A stretch of DNA of 64,000 bases from Chloranthus sessilifolius (GCA_021018995.1 CM037593.1:15032088-15096087), one strand, 5' to 3'; shown: positions 44,658 through 57,015, counted from the first letter of the stretch. Notes: generated from the letters alone by a model not told the origin. Translations and numbers: made by a program.

Positions 44658-46600
44658 TATCGTTGGGAACCACCCCCCATAATGAGTGACATCAGATTCC
44701 TAAATTCATCCGCTTCCCACTGTCTGAGGCTACGGCGCGTCGGAATGCTCCAAACCCAGGTACCTTGTACCAATTTCACAAAGTTGGTAATAGCAGCCTC
44801 CTTCAAGGCCGAAAGCATATAAATCATAGGAAATCTAAATTGGAGCAGTTGATCTCCGACCCATCTATCTTTCCAGAAGCGAATCCGCTAACCGTCACCC
44901 TACCTGTACCTGGTATCATTTTAAATGAAGCTCACACACTGCTTCACCTCCTTCCACTAGGCCAACTTATGATTGGACCTGAATATATAGCTACAAGGCT
45001 CCTTCGATGCCCCGTATTTGTTAGTAACCAGCTGCCACCACAGTTTATCCCTATCTCTTCTATCTCCAATCCTCCATAGCCACTTAGCGAGGGCGGCATT
45101 GTTCATGAGCCGAAGTCTTTGAATCCCTAGACCCCCTTCTTCTTTGTGATCACAACACTCCGCCCATTTAACTAGGTAAAACATCTTCCGATCCCCATTC
45201 CCTTCCCATAGAAATCTCTCATAATCTTCTCAAGCTTCTTTGTGATACTCATCGGAGCCCTGAAAATAGACATCATAAAGACCGGAATAGAAGCTAGAGT
45301 GGATTTTATAAGCGTGAGCCTCCCCCCGTTGCTAGGCATTTACTTTTCCACGTAGCCAGCCTTTTCTGGAACCTCTGCACTAGCCCCTCCCAACTTCCTG
45401 CTCTACACTTCCCGGTTCCAAGAGGGATACCAAGGTAGGTGATAGGCAGAATTTCTTTCCTGCACTTGATCATTGCCAGGACCCTGTCTGTTTCTTCATT
45501 TGAAATATTAATACCGGTCAGGCTGGATTTGTGAAGGTTAATCTTCTGTCCTGACACACCTTTAAAAAGAACCATCAAGTCCGTGACCGCCTTATCTTTC
45601 GTATCCCCCCGTCTTCCGTTACAGAAGACCATCGTATCATCGACGTATTGCAAGTGAGTGATACACATTCCGTTGTCCGCCATCGCAAAGCCCGAAATCA
45701 AATGAAGGGCTTCCGCCCTCATAAACATCCTGTGTAAGGCCTCCCCTACGCAATTGAATAGCATAGGCGAAAGCGGGTATCCCTATCTTAGCCCTCTCAT
45801 GGCTCAGAAATAACCGTGAGGGGCCCCATTAATCATCATCAAGAATCTAACTGACACGTAGCAGCCCTTCATCCAATTCCTCCACACGGCGCCAAACCCC
45901 ATTCTAGAGAGCACATAGTCTAGAAAATCCCACTGGACCCTGTCATATGCCTTTTCCATATCGATCTTAAGAACCCAACCCTTATCCTTCCGCTTTTTAA
46001 CTGAGTCAATTGTTTCCGCAGCCATAACTGCGATATCTAACAACTCTCTACCAGGTGTGAACGACCCTTGAACATTGGAGATGAGTGTGTTGATAACTTC
46101 CTTGAGGCGAGAGGCAAGGATTTTGGCCACGATCTTGTATGCACACCCAATGGGACTGATTGGTTTGAAATCTACAAAGTCTGTGGTCCCTGCACACTTG
46201 GGTATGAGCGCAATAAATGAGGAATTTATGTTTTTAGCCAGCTTGCCATACGTGTGAAAGTCACAAAAAGCTAAGAAATCCGTGCGAATGATATGCCAAG
46301 AGGATCTGAAGAACTCCAGGGTAAACCCATCTGGTCCCGGAGACTTGTTGCTGCCGAACTTCTCCATAGCAGGCTCCACTTCGTCCTCCGTAAACACCCT
46401 TTCAAGATATTGAGCTTTATCCTCTCCAATAGAATTGAAGGGGATACTGTCCAACGACGGTCTACCCACCACCTCCGACGCATACAACCCCTTATAGAAT
46501 TTCACAATCTTCCCTTGCAGCTAATTCTGGTCCTCATACCTGATTCCATCGATCTTAATAGCCGAGATCCGATTATGATTCCTTCTACCATTCAAGACCA
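44658..46600 (-). pseudogene. LINE ORF2 reverse transcriptase
   Basis: Frame 46505-45804 covers RT blocks: KFGSNKSPGPDGFTLEFFRS, NINSSFIALIPKCAGTTDFV, ISNVQGSFTPGRELLDIAVM, LKIDMEKAYDRVQWDFLDYV, NGAPHGYF. Two in-frame stops (TGA, TAG) follow. Then 45764-45306 gives LQYVDDTMVFCNGRRGD with the catalytic YVDD, and YLGIPLGTGKCR. 45184-44957 gives EEGGLGIQRLRLMNNAALAK and WLWR. Inactive. Confidence 0.9.
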
Positions 46601-46608
46601 CATGGAAC

Positions 46609-46649
<41 letters not shown>

Positions 46650-48094
46650 CATAATGAAATCTTGAATGTAAATCTATCCATTAAAGTAAGAAAGTTCTAT
46701 GTGTTCATCTTGTATGTTGGATGAGTTATGGATATGTTAGGTCATATGTACACGAGTGTATGAGATCATGCTTACGCTTGGGCGTGGTGATTCGCTAAGA
46801 TGGTATCGAAACTAGGAATACATCGTATTCACATGCCTTGCAACTCATTGTGGTATGGGGCATCATGATGAGTGTGGTGAGTCGGATTTAGGATAACCTC
46901 GTATATGGTGGCATATGCGGTGACTCTATCATCCCCGATTTTTAATATGATAGGATAAGAGTTACGATATGAGGTTCGACCTATATGCCTTAGTTGTAGT
47001 GAGGTTTCTTTTACGATCACATGTAACTCAGAATGTAGACGTCTATGTACGGATGCAACACCTCTATTGTAGTATGGGCTGCCACACGAAGTTCATCAAG
47101 GTTACTACGGAACCCGTTCCTTGGAAAGCGTGGTTTAGTGAAGTTATCGCACTATAGCTCGTCCTAGATGTAAGTTGTAAGATTATGATATATATGAGTA
47201 AGTAAGATAAGATAAGTTAAGTATGATAATAAGACACCGCTGTTTAGGCCAGCATAAGATTAAGAACTTAAGTCTGTACGTGCCGTTCCTTACGTAGCCA
47301 CCATAAGGGCCATAATGTCTCACAGCCAAGATGGGTCTTTGAGGAGACAATATGAGTATGTTATGGGTTAATATTAGCCATGTTTTTCCATTAGGCTGAA
47401 TAGGGTGTATGAGTATGTTATGGAGGGTGTTATGTTATAGTGATAAGCTACTATGGTGACCCTCATATGGTAGGCTCGAGCAGCGACTCTGTCACAGGTC
47501 GTATAGGATTTACGAGTATGTACGTACGCTCATGCGATGTATAGACGCATGTGTTGTAATAATAAGATATGTTATGGTTATGAGGTATGGTGAGGTATGT
47601 TAAGATATGAGTGTGTCTAGATCATGATCCTACATTTATGTTATGATATGAACTCTACGATATACATATGGTTTTGCTATTTTCTCTTTCTGATTCCATT
47701 ATCATACTATTATTATGACTCACAAGATGCACCCACAATGTACCTGAGTAGTGTGGGGGTGGATTGCTGGTGTGTCCACTGAGTTACATCTTGTTTAGTA
47801 ACTAAGCCCTCGTGACATTTATCTATTTCAGGTAATTATATTGATGGAGTGGATACCAACTATCTTGATCCTATTGGTGTTGACTTCATTGACCCCATGA
47901 ACGTAGAGTACCAGGAGCCTTAGGAGGGCGACGTCGAGTACCAGGAGGACCTTGGTGCTGATTTTGACCTGAGTGCTGACTATTGATAGCAGTAAATTCG
48001 GTATTGAGTTACGTTTTATACTGTTATTGTTGACTGGTAGTCTCGTATATCGGATTTGTTTCCGACCCTTACTTCTTTGATTAGTAGTTATAAC

Positions 48095-49238
48095 CCTGGT
48101 TTTAAAACTCGCCGAGTCGACTCGGAACTCGGACGAGTCAACTGGACTTGACCCAGTTTTGAGTCGACTTGGCTATAAACTCGAAATGGGGTGAACTCGG
48201 TTGACTCGCCGAGTCGACTCGAAAACTCGTTCCAGTTTCTCGACTCGGTGAGTCGACTTAAAGTGCTTTTAAGTCTTGGCTGGCGGGGGTTTTAAAACAA
48301 TTTTAAGGGCATACTTGCAAATTAGCAAGTACGCCCTCTATAGTTTCTATATTTAAGTCTTTTAGGGCTTCAGCCCTTGTCTCTACAGAAACCCAATGAG
48401 AAAAGAATCCTCGTCTCTACAAAAACCCAACGAGAAGAGGAAGAAAGAAGAAAGAAGAAAGAAGAAAGAGAAAGAAGAAGGAAGAAGGAAGCAGGAAGAA
48501 GGAGAAGGAGAAGAAAGAAGAAGAAGAAGGAAAAGAAGGAGGAAGAAGAAAGAAGAAAGAAGAACGAAGAAAGAAGAAAGAAGAAGCCACCCTCAGCTCG
48601 TCAGCAGATCAGCCATTAAAATGTGAGTATATATATATATTTTTTAAGAAAATCTGTTTTTTTTTTAAAAGAAGAAAATATGTTCTTTTATGCCAAGTCC
48701 GTGCACAGATTTTTTGCTCTTTTATGCCAAAATCTGTTTCTGAAGCTATTTTAGGCACATATTTTCTGCTTTTTTATGCAAAAAAAAAAAAAAGATTTGA
48801 GTATAAGCCACAAATTATTTATTATTATTATTTTTTTAAGAAGCCTAAATTTGTACAGATTTCTGAAGCTTATACTCAAATCCGGTTTTTTATGCCAAAT
48901 TTGTTCTGAAGCTATTTTATGCCAAATCTATTTTCTGTTTTTTTTTTTCACACGCCACAGATTTGTAACGTGCCATAAAATTTGTTTTGCTTTTTTTTTC
49001 CCCATTTTAGGTGCCCTAAAATCTGTTTTACTTTTTTTTCCCCATTTTAGGTGCCCTAAAATGGCCCACTAAGCACAATCTTCTCATCTGTGCATCACTG
49101 CATCTATTTCGGCAAATTAGATGGATGGTGTTTTATTTATGAATTTAGATGGATGGCGTTTTATTTATGAATTTTTAATTATTAAATGGATGGGATATGG
49201 ACAATAATGAATTTGTATCTATTAAATATTTAAATTAC

Positions 49239-49302
<64 letters not shown>

Positions 49303-49386
49303 TAACCTGAGTCGGACCGATTTTCCGAGTTGACTCTACTCAGCTGACTTTCGAGTCGAGTCGAGTTTTCGTGTTTTAAAACCATG
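48095..49386 (+). mobile_element. Internally deleted hAT derivative, CGAGTCGACTCG subfamily
   Basis: The ends CCTGGTTTTAAAACTCG and (complement) CATGGTTTTAAAACACG are flanked by a perfect 8-bp TSD GTTATAAC (48087-48094, 49387-49394). The left 500 bp matches the complete hAT from its TIR through GGGGTTTTAAA, TTTTAAGGGCATACTTG and the AG-rich leader. The right 280 bp matches its 3' tail (TTAGATGGATG..TTTTATTTATGAATT, ATTAAATGGATGRGATATGG, AT tract, AATAACCYGAGTCGGACC). The transposase region is gone. Confidence 0.93.
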
Positions 49387-49581
49387 GTTATAACTTGTTA
49401 GTTATCCCTTATTTGTGACTGCCTTTTTCTCATCTTTATTGGTTGGATTCACGGATTTCATAGAACCATATTTGCGTGAGAACTCTGATTATGTATATGT
49501 CCGCTTAGCGTATCTGAGATGTGTGCGGGTCATAACTTAGAATTCTAAGCCCTATGGATGGGGTAGAATTTCGGGTTGTGA

Positions 49582-50160
49582 CAGAATCACATGGTGATTC
49601 CTACACAAATATTTTTTAATTTACTTTTTTGTCACTGTCAAATACAGTGAATCACCATATGTGATTCGCTGCCATAGTTTTTATTTTGTTTCTCTAAACA
49701 GTGTAATTTGATACAGATAATAAAAACAATGTAATTTTATTTATAAGAGAAAATAAGAGAAAGAAGAAGACCTACAGAGAGGTCTGTGACTGTGTATTTC
49801 TAATTTTGATTTATTTATTGTTTTTCGCGAGCTTCTAGTTAGAAATTTTTTTTCTTTTATTTTTTATGATTTCATCTGTGAATTGGAGAGGGGAGCAAAT
49901 TCAGAGTTTCGATGTGTTCCTGTTGTTGGAGTTTGTAGTTTTTTTTCTCCCCTTTCTAGTCATGCGAGTTGTAATAAACGTTCTTTTATTTCTGGAGTTC
50001 ATGTTTTTTTATATGTTATACCTTTTTTTTATATCTATAATCCAACAATATTGTTGACTATGGTTATCTGTTATTTCAATTTATCGTTTGTTTATGGTCA
50101 CTACTCACAATGACTCGTGTAAATCAGTAAATGTATTAATATAATTCTTAATTCTTACAA
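49582..50160 (+). other. Leader-like region upstream of a hAT first exon
   Basis: It starts with the hairpin GAATCACATGGTGATTC. It holds at 49637-49690 an inverted near-copy of 39898-39950 (GTCAAATACAGTGAATCACC, CATAGTTTTTATTTTGT). An AGAGAAAGAAGAAGACC leader follows, like that of other hAT copies. Short frames at 49866-50113 are probably chance. Confidence 0.4.
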
Positions 50161-50200
50161 TTGATAGAGTCTGATTTTTTTCACCTTTATTTAGTAAACA

Positions 50201-50553
50201 TGGCTATGGCTAGTCAAGCATCCACCTCTCAAGAAGTAGAAACCTCCCGTTTGTCCGACCCTGGTTGGGAGCATTGCACTGCAGTCACTGCTGACAAGAG
50301 GAGAGTGCGATGCAATTATTGTGGGAAGGAAATGTCTGGTGGCGTAAATCGGTTTAAGTACCATCTTGCTAAAGTCTCTGGGGATGTCAAGACATGTTCA
50401 AAAGTTTCGGATAAGATAGCTGCAACAATGAAGGAGTTCTTGAGTGAAAAAGGTAATGAAAGTAAGAAGCGGAACGAATATAGGAGTAATTTAGGGGTTT
50501 TTTATTCAATTATATTATGCTTGTTGACTTGTTGCAGCATGTGTAGTGTATAA
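50201..50553 (+). pseudogene. hAT transposase first exon with intact BED finger
   Basis: From ATG at 50201: MAMASQASTSQEVETSRLSD, PGWEHCTAVTADKRRVRCNY, CGKEMSGGVNRFKYHLAKVS, then GDVKTCSKVSDKIAATMKEF. The Cx2C...H...C BED zinc finger is complete, unlike the copy at 31 kb. The frame runs out after KKRNEYRSNLG and no later transposase blocks follow up to 51300, so this is a truncated copy. An upstream in-frame ATG exists at 50161. Confidence 0.8.
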
Positions 50554-51300
50554 GATTACAATTTACATTTTATTTGTTACATTGTGCTTTAGATTATGTA
50601 GAAAATTAAAACTTCAATTCATTTTGGAGCTATATAATGTTTGATAATCCTTTCATGGATGGATTCTTAGATGAATTCGATTATTAGATTTAATTTTTTG
50701 CGTATTTTTATGCATATGCTTGCTAATTTTTCATTTTGGAAATAGTTTTTAAAATATTATAGTATATAATTACATAATTTTTGCTAATTACTGAGTTGTG
50801 GTTTTTTTTTTTGAAAAACTTGTTAAAGTAGATTTATTCCATAATTTTATAGGAATGCTTATTAAATTAGAAAGTAGAGTATCTGGCTATGTGCATATTT
50901 TGAAATATTTGTTAAAGAAGATTTAATCTGTAATTAGAAGTTAGGATTAGACTAGTATATTCATTTTTTATAATTCAAAAAACTTATTTAATGACCACTA
51001 GTGCTGCTGTAAACTAGTTAGAGTTTAATGAAATATTCATTTTGGATCTTTAAAAGATCGTACTAACTGCGGTTAGTAGTAGGAGTTCTTACGGGTTCAC
51101 TGGCAGAGAGATCTAGTGGGATATCTCTTAACTGAACCATGTTTTGAAGCCTATTTTGTGTTTTTGGTTTTCGAGATTTTTATTTAATTTTATGTAAAAA
51201 AACTACTGTTTCTCTAAGTGGCTATTGTTTTGTTTGCATCACTTGATGTAGAGATTCAAAATTTGCTTGCGTGGGCTCGATGGATGAGATTAGTTCAAGC
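50554..51300. other. AT-rich, no feature recognised
   Basis: Could be a decayed intron of the hAT fragment upstream. No coding blocks found. Confidence 0.35.
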
Positions 51301-52172
51301 CATAGTTTTTAAAGCCTTAAGCGGGGCCTAGGCGGTGGACCCCTCTGAGGGTAGCAGGGCCTAGGCGGGGCGAGGTCTAGTATGTTGCATTTTGTTACTT
51401 ATTATAATGATCTATAGAAGATTTGTAATAAATGATAAATATGTGAAAAATAACAAATAATGATAAAATGTGATTATATACTTCCGTTAGTATCAACCGT
51501 TGTATAAAAATTATAGGTTAAAAGAGTGAAGTAACCACTAGAATCTAGCAAGCAGCAATTAGCAAATTATGTAAACAGAAATAATAAATTACATTTATTT
51601 TGAATTTGAAAGCATAATAGTTTTGGACTCTTTGATTTCTAAGGGCATCTATTGATCGGTAATATTCAAATCTAGAGTTAATTTGATACAATTGATACCT
51701 TTCTAGAAAACTTTCAAAATAGTGATTTTATTTCGTTCAAATTGATCCGTTTAAAAGATTGGAAAAATTGAGTTCTTATGGGATTGAGCCTTTATTCAAG
51801 TGGTGATGCCCTCAAGCATGTAGTTTGAAGTCAGGGGTTTAAATTGTTAACTCCTATTTTTTTAAGGTTTTAAGGATGACGCTTGCGAGTTATGATTGTT
51901 TTTCTTCTAGCAAGGGAAAAATAAACCATTTGCAAAGTTTGGTGCCGTATTTTCATATCCCTTAATGCCATTTGGCAGCCCTAAATCATCATCATCATAG
52001 CCTTATCCCATCTATTTGGCCTACCTAAATGCTCTCCCAGAAATCTGACATGTCTCCTTATGGTTCCTAAAGCAGGTAAATTATAACCAGGCTATGCCTA
52101 GGCGAGGTCACCCTGCCTAAACATGGCATAGGTGCCAAGGCGGCAGTCTAGGCACAAATATTGACAACAATG
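51301..52172. mobile_element. hAT-like element, GCCTAGGCGG subfamily
   Basis: The left CATAGTTTTTAAAGCC with GCGGGGCCTAGGCGG and GGGCCTAGGCGGGGCGAGG answers the right CTATGCCTAGGCGAGG, CCAAGGCGGC and GTCAATATTTGTGCC-type complement ending CAATG. Flanks GTTCAAGC (51293-51300) and GTCCAAGT (52173-52180) are an 8-bp TSD with two mismatches. No transposase. Confidence 0.7.
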
Positions 52173-52379
52173 GTCCAAGTCCGAATAATTTGGTATGTTC
52201 CCATAGATTGTGCTTAAGAGTGTTGATGTAGTGCGAAAAATTGGAGCAGGTTTGAAGCTGTTTGGCATATTTTAAAGACCCAGTGGGCCAAAATAAAATA
52301 AATCAGATGGGCTTAAGGGTGGCCTGGATTGATGCCCACGTGACCACTTTAAGTGGCCATGTGAACCAGTAAAGCAAGA

Positions 52380-52745
52380 TTGGTAATCTCGTGGATGCTA
52401 GGTCACATGGTCACTAAAGCTGTGTGGTGTGATGTGTTAAACACTTTTCATGTCGGTTGGGTCTTCCGGCAAGATTGTGATCAGCTTCTTGTTCAGTGGG
52501 GGTGTGTGATGTTTGAAGGTATTAAAGGAGAATTCTGGAACATAACAGTCTTTGCTGTTATGTGGGCCATTTGGCTGGAGAGGAATGAAAGGGTGTTTAG
52601 AAGGATTAGAAAACTGGTTCAGATTATCATGAAATCTGCTACGGATTAGGCTATGAATGTGTGAGGTCTTGTTTTTCTCAGGCAGCTCCTCGCTAGTCAT
52701 GTGTCAACTTTATTTGTCTTTTAATGCTTTTATTGTTGCCAATAA
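52380..52745 (+). mobile_element. LINE 3' end fragment
   Basis: The frame AVWCDVLNTFHVGWVFRQDC, GEFWNITVFAVMWAIWLERN, ERVFRRIRK is the tail of LINE ORF2 after the zinc-binding domain. It is close to the one at 480-560. It ends near AATAAAAAG at 52741. Confidence 0.7.
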
Positions 52746-52936
52746 AAAGCCTGCTGCTGTGACTTCTGAGTCACTGATCTGGAGGATTTCGGGAGTTGTT
52801 AACCTGGTGTTCTGCCCTGGATTGTGAGTCACATGTGGTTGAGTTATTATCGAGTGTTTCTTATCCTCTGAAGTCCTAATTTCTACTAGAATACAGTCCT
52901 TTTTTCTTTTTTTTTGATAACAGATTAGAATGTATT

Positions 52937-55900
52937 AAATCAAATAAGAAATTACAGCTAGAGAAATAGAGGGAGGAACAGATTCCATCCAAACTTGGGC
53001 CTGGGAAGATATTCTAGCCAAATTAGCAAGGGCATGAGCGATAGAATTGGAGGCTGAACATAGAGAAGAAAGGCTTAAGAGAAATAATGTCTTTAACTAT
53101 CATCGAGAGGGCCGATAAGTCCTCATCTCCCAGGTGCACCATATTGACAGCATTTACAGCATCAGATTCGACAATAATGTTGTGGAGTCCAATATCCTTC
53201 GCCAGCTTGATTCCATCCAAAAGGGCAAGCAATTCAAGATGAAGAGCGCCAGTAGTATTATCATATCCCTTACACATTGATGCTATCACTAAGCCTTCAT
53301 GGTCCCGAATTACCTCCCCTATTCCAGCCATTTGGTTGTTCTGCTGCCAAGATCCATCAACATTAACTTTATAAATGCCGAGAGGAGGTTTGCACCACTT
53401 TGATGGATCAACTTGGGGTTGGTTCTCATGCTTGGAGTTGGCCTTTATAACTCATAAAGCAGTCCCTCAGCGTAGGAAATCTGCTGTACCGGATCACCCC
53501 CTTTATCACCATTGACTATCTTGTTTCGATAATTCCAAATAGCCCAAGCCACCATTAAGAAGAGATTAGCAACCTCCTCCTTCTCCTTTAGGATAGTATT
53601 GTACCATTCATAGAAACTGTTAGTTAGGTGTATCCCACTTTGCAGTCCCAGAGATGATGAGAGCCAGAGCCTTGCAGCCGAAGGGCAGTCCTTTCAAGCA
53701 TGAATAACAGTTTTAGGGTGTTGGCCGCAAACTCCACAAATCGAATCATCAGTCACCTTCTTTCTCACTAGGTTATCCCTGACTGGTAAGATGTTCTTGC
53801 AAGCCCTCCATACAAAAATTTTGGTCTTATTAGGTATGTTACTCCTCCATAGCCTTCTCCAAAGAGACTCTGATTCATTCCTACTCATTCCTCCTGTCAA
53901 TGAAACCGGCTGAAGCGATTTCAAGGTGACATGGTAAGCACTCTTAACTGAGAATTGCCCATTGTTAGTACAAGCCCAAACAGCTGTATCATTTGATCCA
54001 TGTGCCGGCAGGGGGATCTGATAAATAGCATCGGTGTCTTCAATAAAAAACTCGTCTCAGATAAGTGTAGATTTCCATCTTTGGGGCAGCCCCTCTATGA
54101 GCTCATTGACGAAGGTAAAACTTTTGTTTTCCTTTGGAGTGAAAACTTGAAAAGTGGAGGGTCGTGGGATCCATTTATCATGCCAGATATTGATGGATTG
54201 GCCATTACCGACACGCTTGATGAGGCCTTGTTCCAAAGTCTCCTTCGCACCCCAAATGCTACGCCATGTAAAAGAGGGATTATACCCAATTTTAGATTGC
54301 ATGAATGATGAGGAATGAAAGTACCTCGCCTTCAAAGTTCTAGCTGCAAGCGATTGAGGGTTTTTAATGATGTGCCAGCCCTGTTTTGCTAGCATAGCTT
54401 TGTTGAACGCTTCCAAAATTTTGAAACCCAAACCACCTTCTCTTTTATATTTAGCTAACTGTTGCCACGAGACCCAATGTAGTCCTTGGAGTTTTTGACA
54501 ATTCCCCCACCAGAAACGAGTGATACACGAGGTCATTTGTTGAAGAAGACCCGTTGGGAGTTGAAAACAGCTCATCGCATATGTTGGAATTGCTTGGGCT
54601 GCCCCCTTGATTAGAATTTCCTTCCCCGCCTTAGACAGGAGGTTATCTTGCCAGCCTTGGAGTTAGCGCCAAACTCTATCCTTTATATATCCAAAAGTAC
54701 TCTTTTTTGCTCTTCCCAAGAAAGATGGAAGTCCCAGATACTTCTCGTGCGGGTTAGCGGATTTTATGGAAAATAGGTTCAGCAGCTACGATTGACAATT
54801 TGCGGGAACATTTGCGCCAAAGAACATGGAGGATTTCGCTAGATTGACCATTTGACCGGATGTCATTTCATATATTTTCAGAATATTGATGATCTCCCGT
54901 TCCTCCACCATATTAGCTTTGAAAAAGAGAAGACTATCATCTGCAAAAAGAAGGTGTGAGAGACGAGGTGCGTTTTTACAGATTTTCACACCAGAAATCT
55001 TCCTGTTAGAAATCCCATGAGAACACATAGAGGAAAAAGTTTCAACACAAATTATAAATAAGTAGGGAGACAAAGGGTCACCCTGTTGGAGGCCTCTCGA
55101 TGGAGATATGAACCAGTTGATGAAGCCGTTAACTAAAAAGGAATAGGAGACTGTGGACACACATTTCATGATACGATTTATCCATCTCCGGTCAAAGCCA
55201 AATTTAGTAAGGCAATCTTCAAGGAAACACCATTCCACACGATCATATGCCTTACTAATATCCAGTTTTAGAGCACAAAAGCCATCTTTTCCTTGTTTTT
55301 TGAGAAGTGCCCAATCTCATACGCCACCAGGATGTTATCAGTCGGCCCGGGACAAAAGCGCTCTGAAAAGGTGAAATGATGGATGGGAGCACAATCTTTA
55401 GCCGATTAGCTAACGCCTTTGCAATGAGCTTGTAGACAACATTACATAGGCTAATAGGGCGAAAATCTTTCATTCATTTTGGTTTCTTAACTTTTGGTAT
55501 AAGAACAATATGTGTGTGGTTGATAGGTGTGATATCTGAAGTACCATTCAGAAAACCCAGTACGATTGACAGCACATCAACATGAATAATATTCCAGAAT
55601 TTTTGAAAGAAGAGAGCTGGCATACCATCTGGCTCGGGAGATTTGAGCGGGTGCATCTGGGAAAGCGCCTTCCGAACTTCACTGATGGTGAATTCTTTTG
55701 TTAGTTCACTGTTCTGCGATGTGGTCACCTTAGGTTGGATGGCTGAGAGGGCAGTAACAGTTGAGTCTGGTATGTTCGAAGAGAACATCTTTTTATAGTA
55801 ATCTTGAATGATCTATTGGACATGCTCAGTGTCTGTTCTCCAATTCCCCTGGTTATCAGTGAGGCCTTCTATGTGATTTCTTTTTCTCCTAGCTGACGCC

Positions 55901-57015
55901 TTTGAATGGAAGTATGCAGTATTTCGATCCCCATCCTTCATCCGCACCTCCCTAGATCTCTGTCGCCACATCGTCTCCTGACGTGAAAGTAGTTCATTAA
56001 TCTCCAATGGCAGCGATTTAATCGCCCATTGACCAGATGGGCCATGGAGGTTATTAACTTGGGCAGCTTGTAGTTCAATCATTTTTTCTTTGAGCTTGCA
56101 CTCTATGTTGCCAAATGTCGATCGGTTCCAACTGCCAAGGAAACTCATCAGCTGATCTGTCTTGGATATATAGTTCTGCGCCAGTTCCCCAATTGATAAG
56201 GTGAGCTCTGACCACTTGTTTTGGATTAGATCTTCAAAATTCTCCGCCTTAACCCACATTGCTTCAAATCTGGTAGGTGTTTTTTTGCTCCAAGAGAGTG
56301 TGCAACCTGCTGAAAATTGAGGTTAATAACAATAGCAATAGGATCAGATCTGGACATTACCTGGTTGATAACTTTGTAATTCGGGAAGATGTTGCACCAT
56401 TCAGAGTTGCTAAGTCCTCTGTCCAATCTCTCTTGCATGAAATCGTTATCTTTCCCTGCCATTGCTCCAAGTGAAGTTTGGTCCGGAATATCCAAGGTCC
56501 AGAAGCTCACAATCGTCCAGACATTTTCTGAAGCCGTTCATCTGAGCCCAGCTACGCCTCCTAGAACCAGATTTTTCGTGTTGATGCAGGATCTTGTTGA
56601 AATCCCCGGCTGCCATCCAAGGTAGTTGATTCCTTCTCTGCAGTGATCGAAGCAGGTTCCAAGTTTCAAACCGAGCATTGGAATCAGGTTCCCCATAAAT
56701 CCCCGTGAAACTCCATTTGATACCATCCTCCAGATTGTTGATCGTTGTGTCATTATGTGATTTGGAGCATGATTGAACTTCAAGGTGGATTTCCTTCTTC
56801 CATAAAAGTGCGAGACCGCCAGATCTTCCTCTGCAATCCACAAACATTCCATGTTGGAAGCCTAACCGAAATTTCAAGAAATCCATCCTTTTTGAGGAAA
56901 GGAGTGTTTCACTCAAGAAGATGATGGAGGGGTCTTTAATCGTCAACAGTTGACGAAGGGCTCGAACAGTCTGGGGGTTCCCAAGCCCCCGACAGTTCCA
57001 AACACAAAGACTCAT
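52937..57015 (-). pseudogene. L1 ORF2: endonuclease, RT, RNase H
   Basis: The endonuclease (57015-56446) has MSLCVWNCRGLGNPQTVRAL, IIFLSETLLSSKRMD, TGIYGEPDSNARFE and WMAAGDFNKIL. The usual SDH box reads SRSDPIAI, so the His is lost. [45 protein letters not shown] (after an in-frame TGA at 55474 and a frameshift near 55330), GLQQGDPLSPYLFII, LLFADDSLLFFKAN. Then GGLGFKILEAFNKAMLAKQG, zinc region 53924-53694 (IFVWRACKNILPVRDNLVRK, ICGVCGQHPKTVIHA). RNase H: KVNVDGSW, ALHLELLALLDGIKLA, IVESDAVNAV, with the acidic D, E and D present, and IAHALANLA near the end. Confidence 0.92.

Larger units (their letters stand above)
42585..46610 (-). mobile_element. 5'-truncated L1-type LINE with two nested insertions
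   Basis: Minus-strand ORF2 remnants run from about 46600 (ISAIKIDGIRYEDQN) through RT to the zf-RVT at 43488-43129. The 3' end GTTATCGTTTC-AAAA lies at 42585. Endonuclease and ORF1 are missing. A SINE (42680-42886) and a hAT-like element (43588-44649) are inserted in it, each with a TSD. Both flanks are (AT)n, suggesting integration into a microsatellite. Confidence 0.88.
42105..49581 (+). mobile_element. Probable long LTR (about 2 kb) carrying nested insertions
   Basis: TGGTAATACCCAATTTTATT at 42105 resembles the start, and GGGTAGAATTTCGGGTTGTG followed by ACA at 49581 the end, of long plant gypsy LTRs. The pieces 42105-42520, 46649-48086 and 49395-49581 would form about 2.0 kb once the LINE and the hAT derivative are set aside. 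The middle piece is non-coding with GTATGTTATG-type repeats. No matching 5-bp TSD is visible, so this is an inference. Confidence 0.4.

Noticed and set aside
48377..48626. Lys/Glu-rich frames suggesting a charged coiled-coil protein
   Set aside because: These are translations of the AAGAAG-rich untranslated leader of the hAT derivative, in two frames at once.
54000..54308. 102-codon + strand frame
   Set aside because: Antisense to L1 ORF2; the minus strand reads the conserved GGLGFKILEAFNKAML block.
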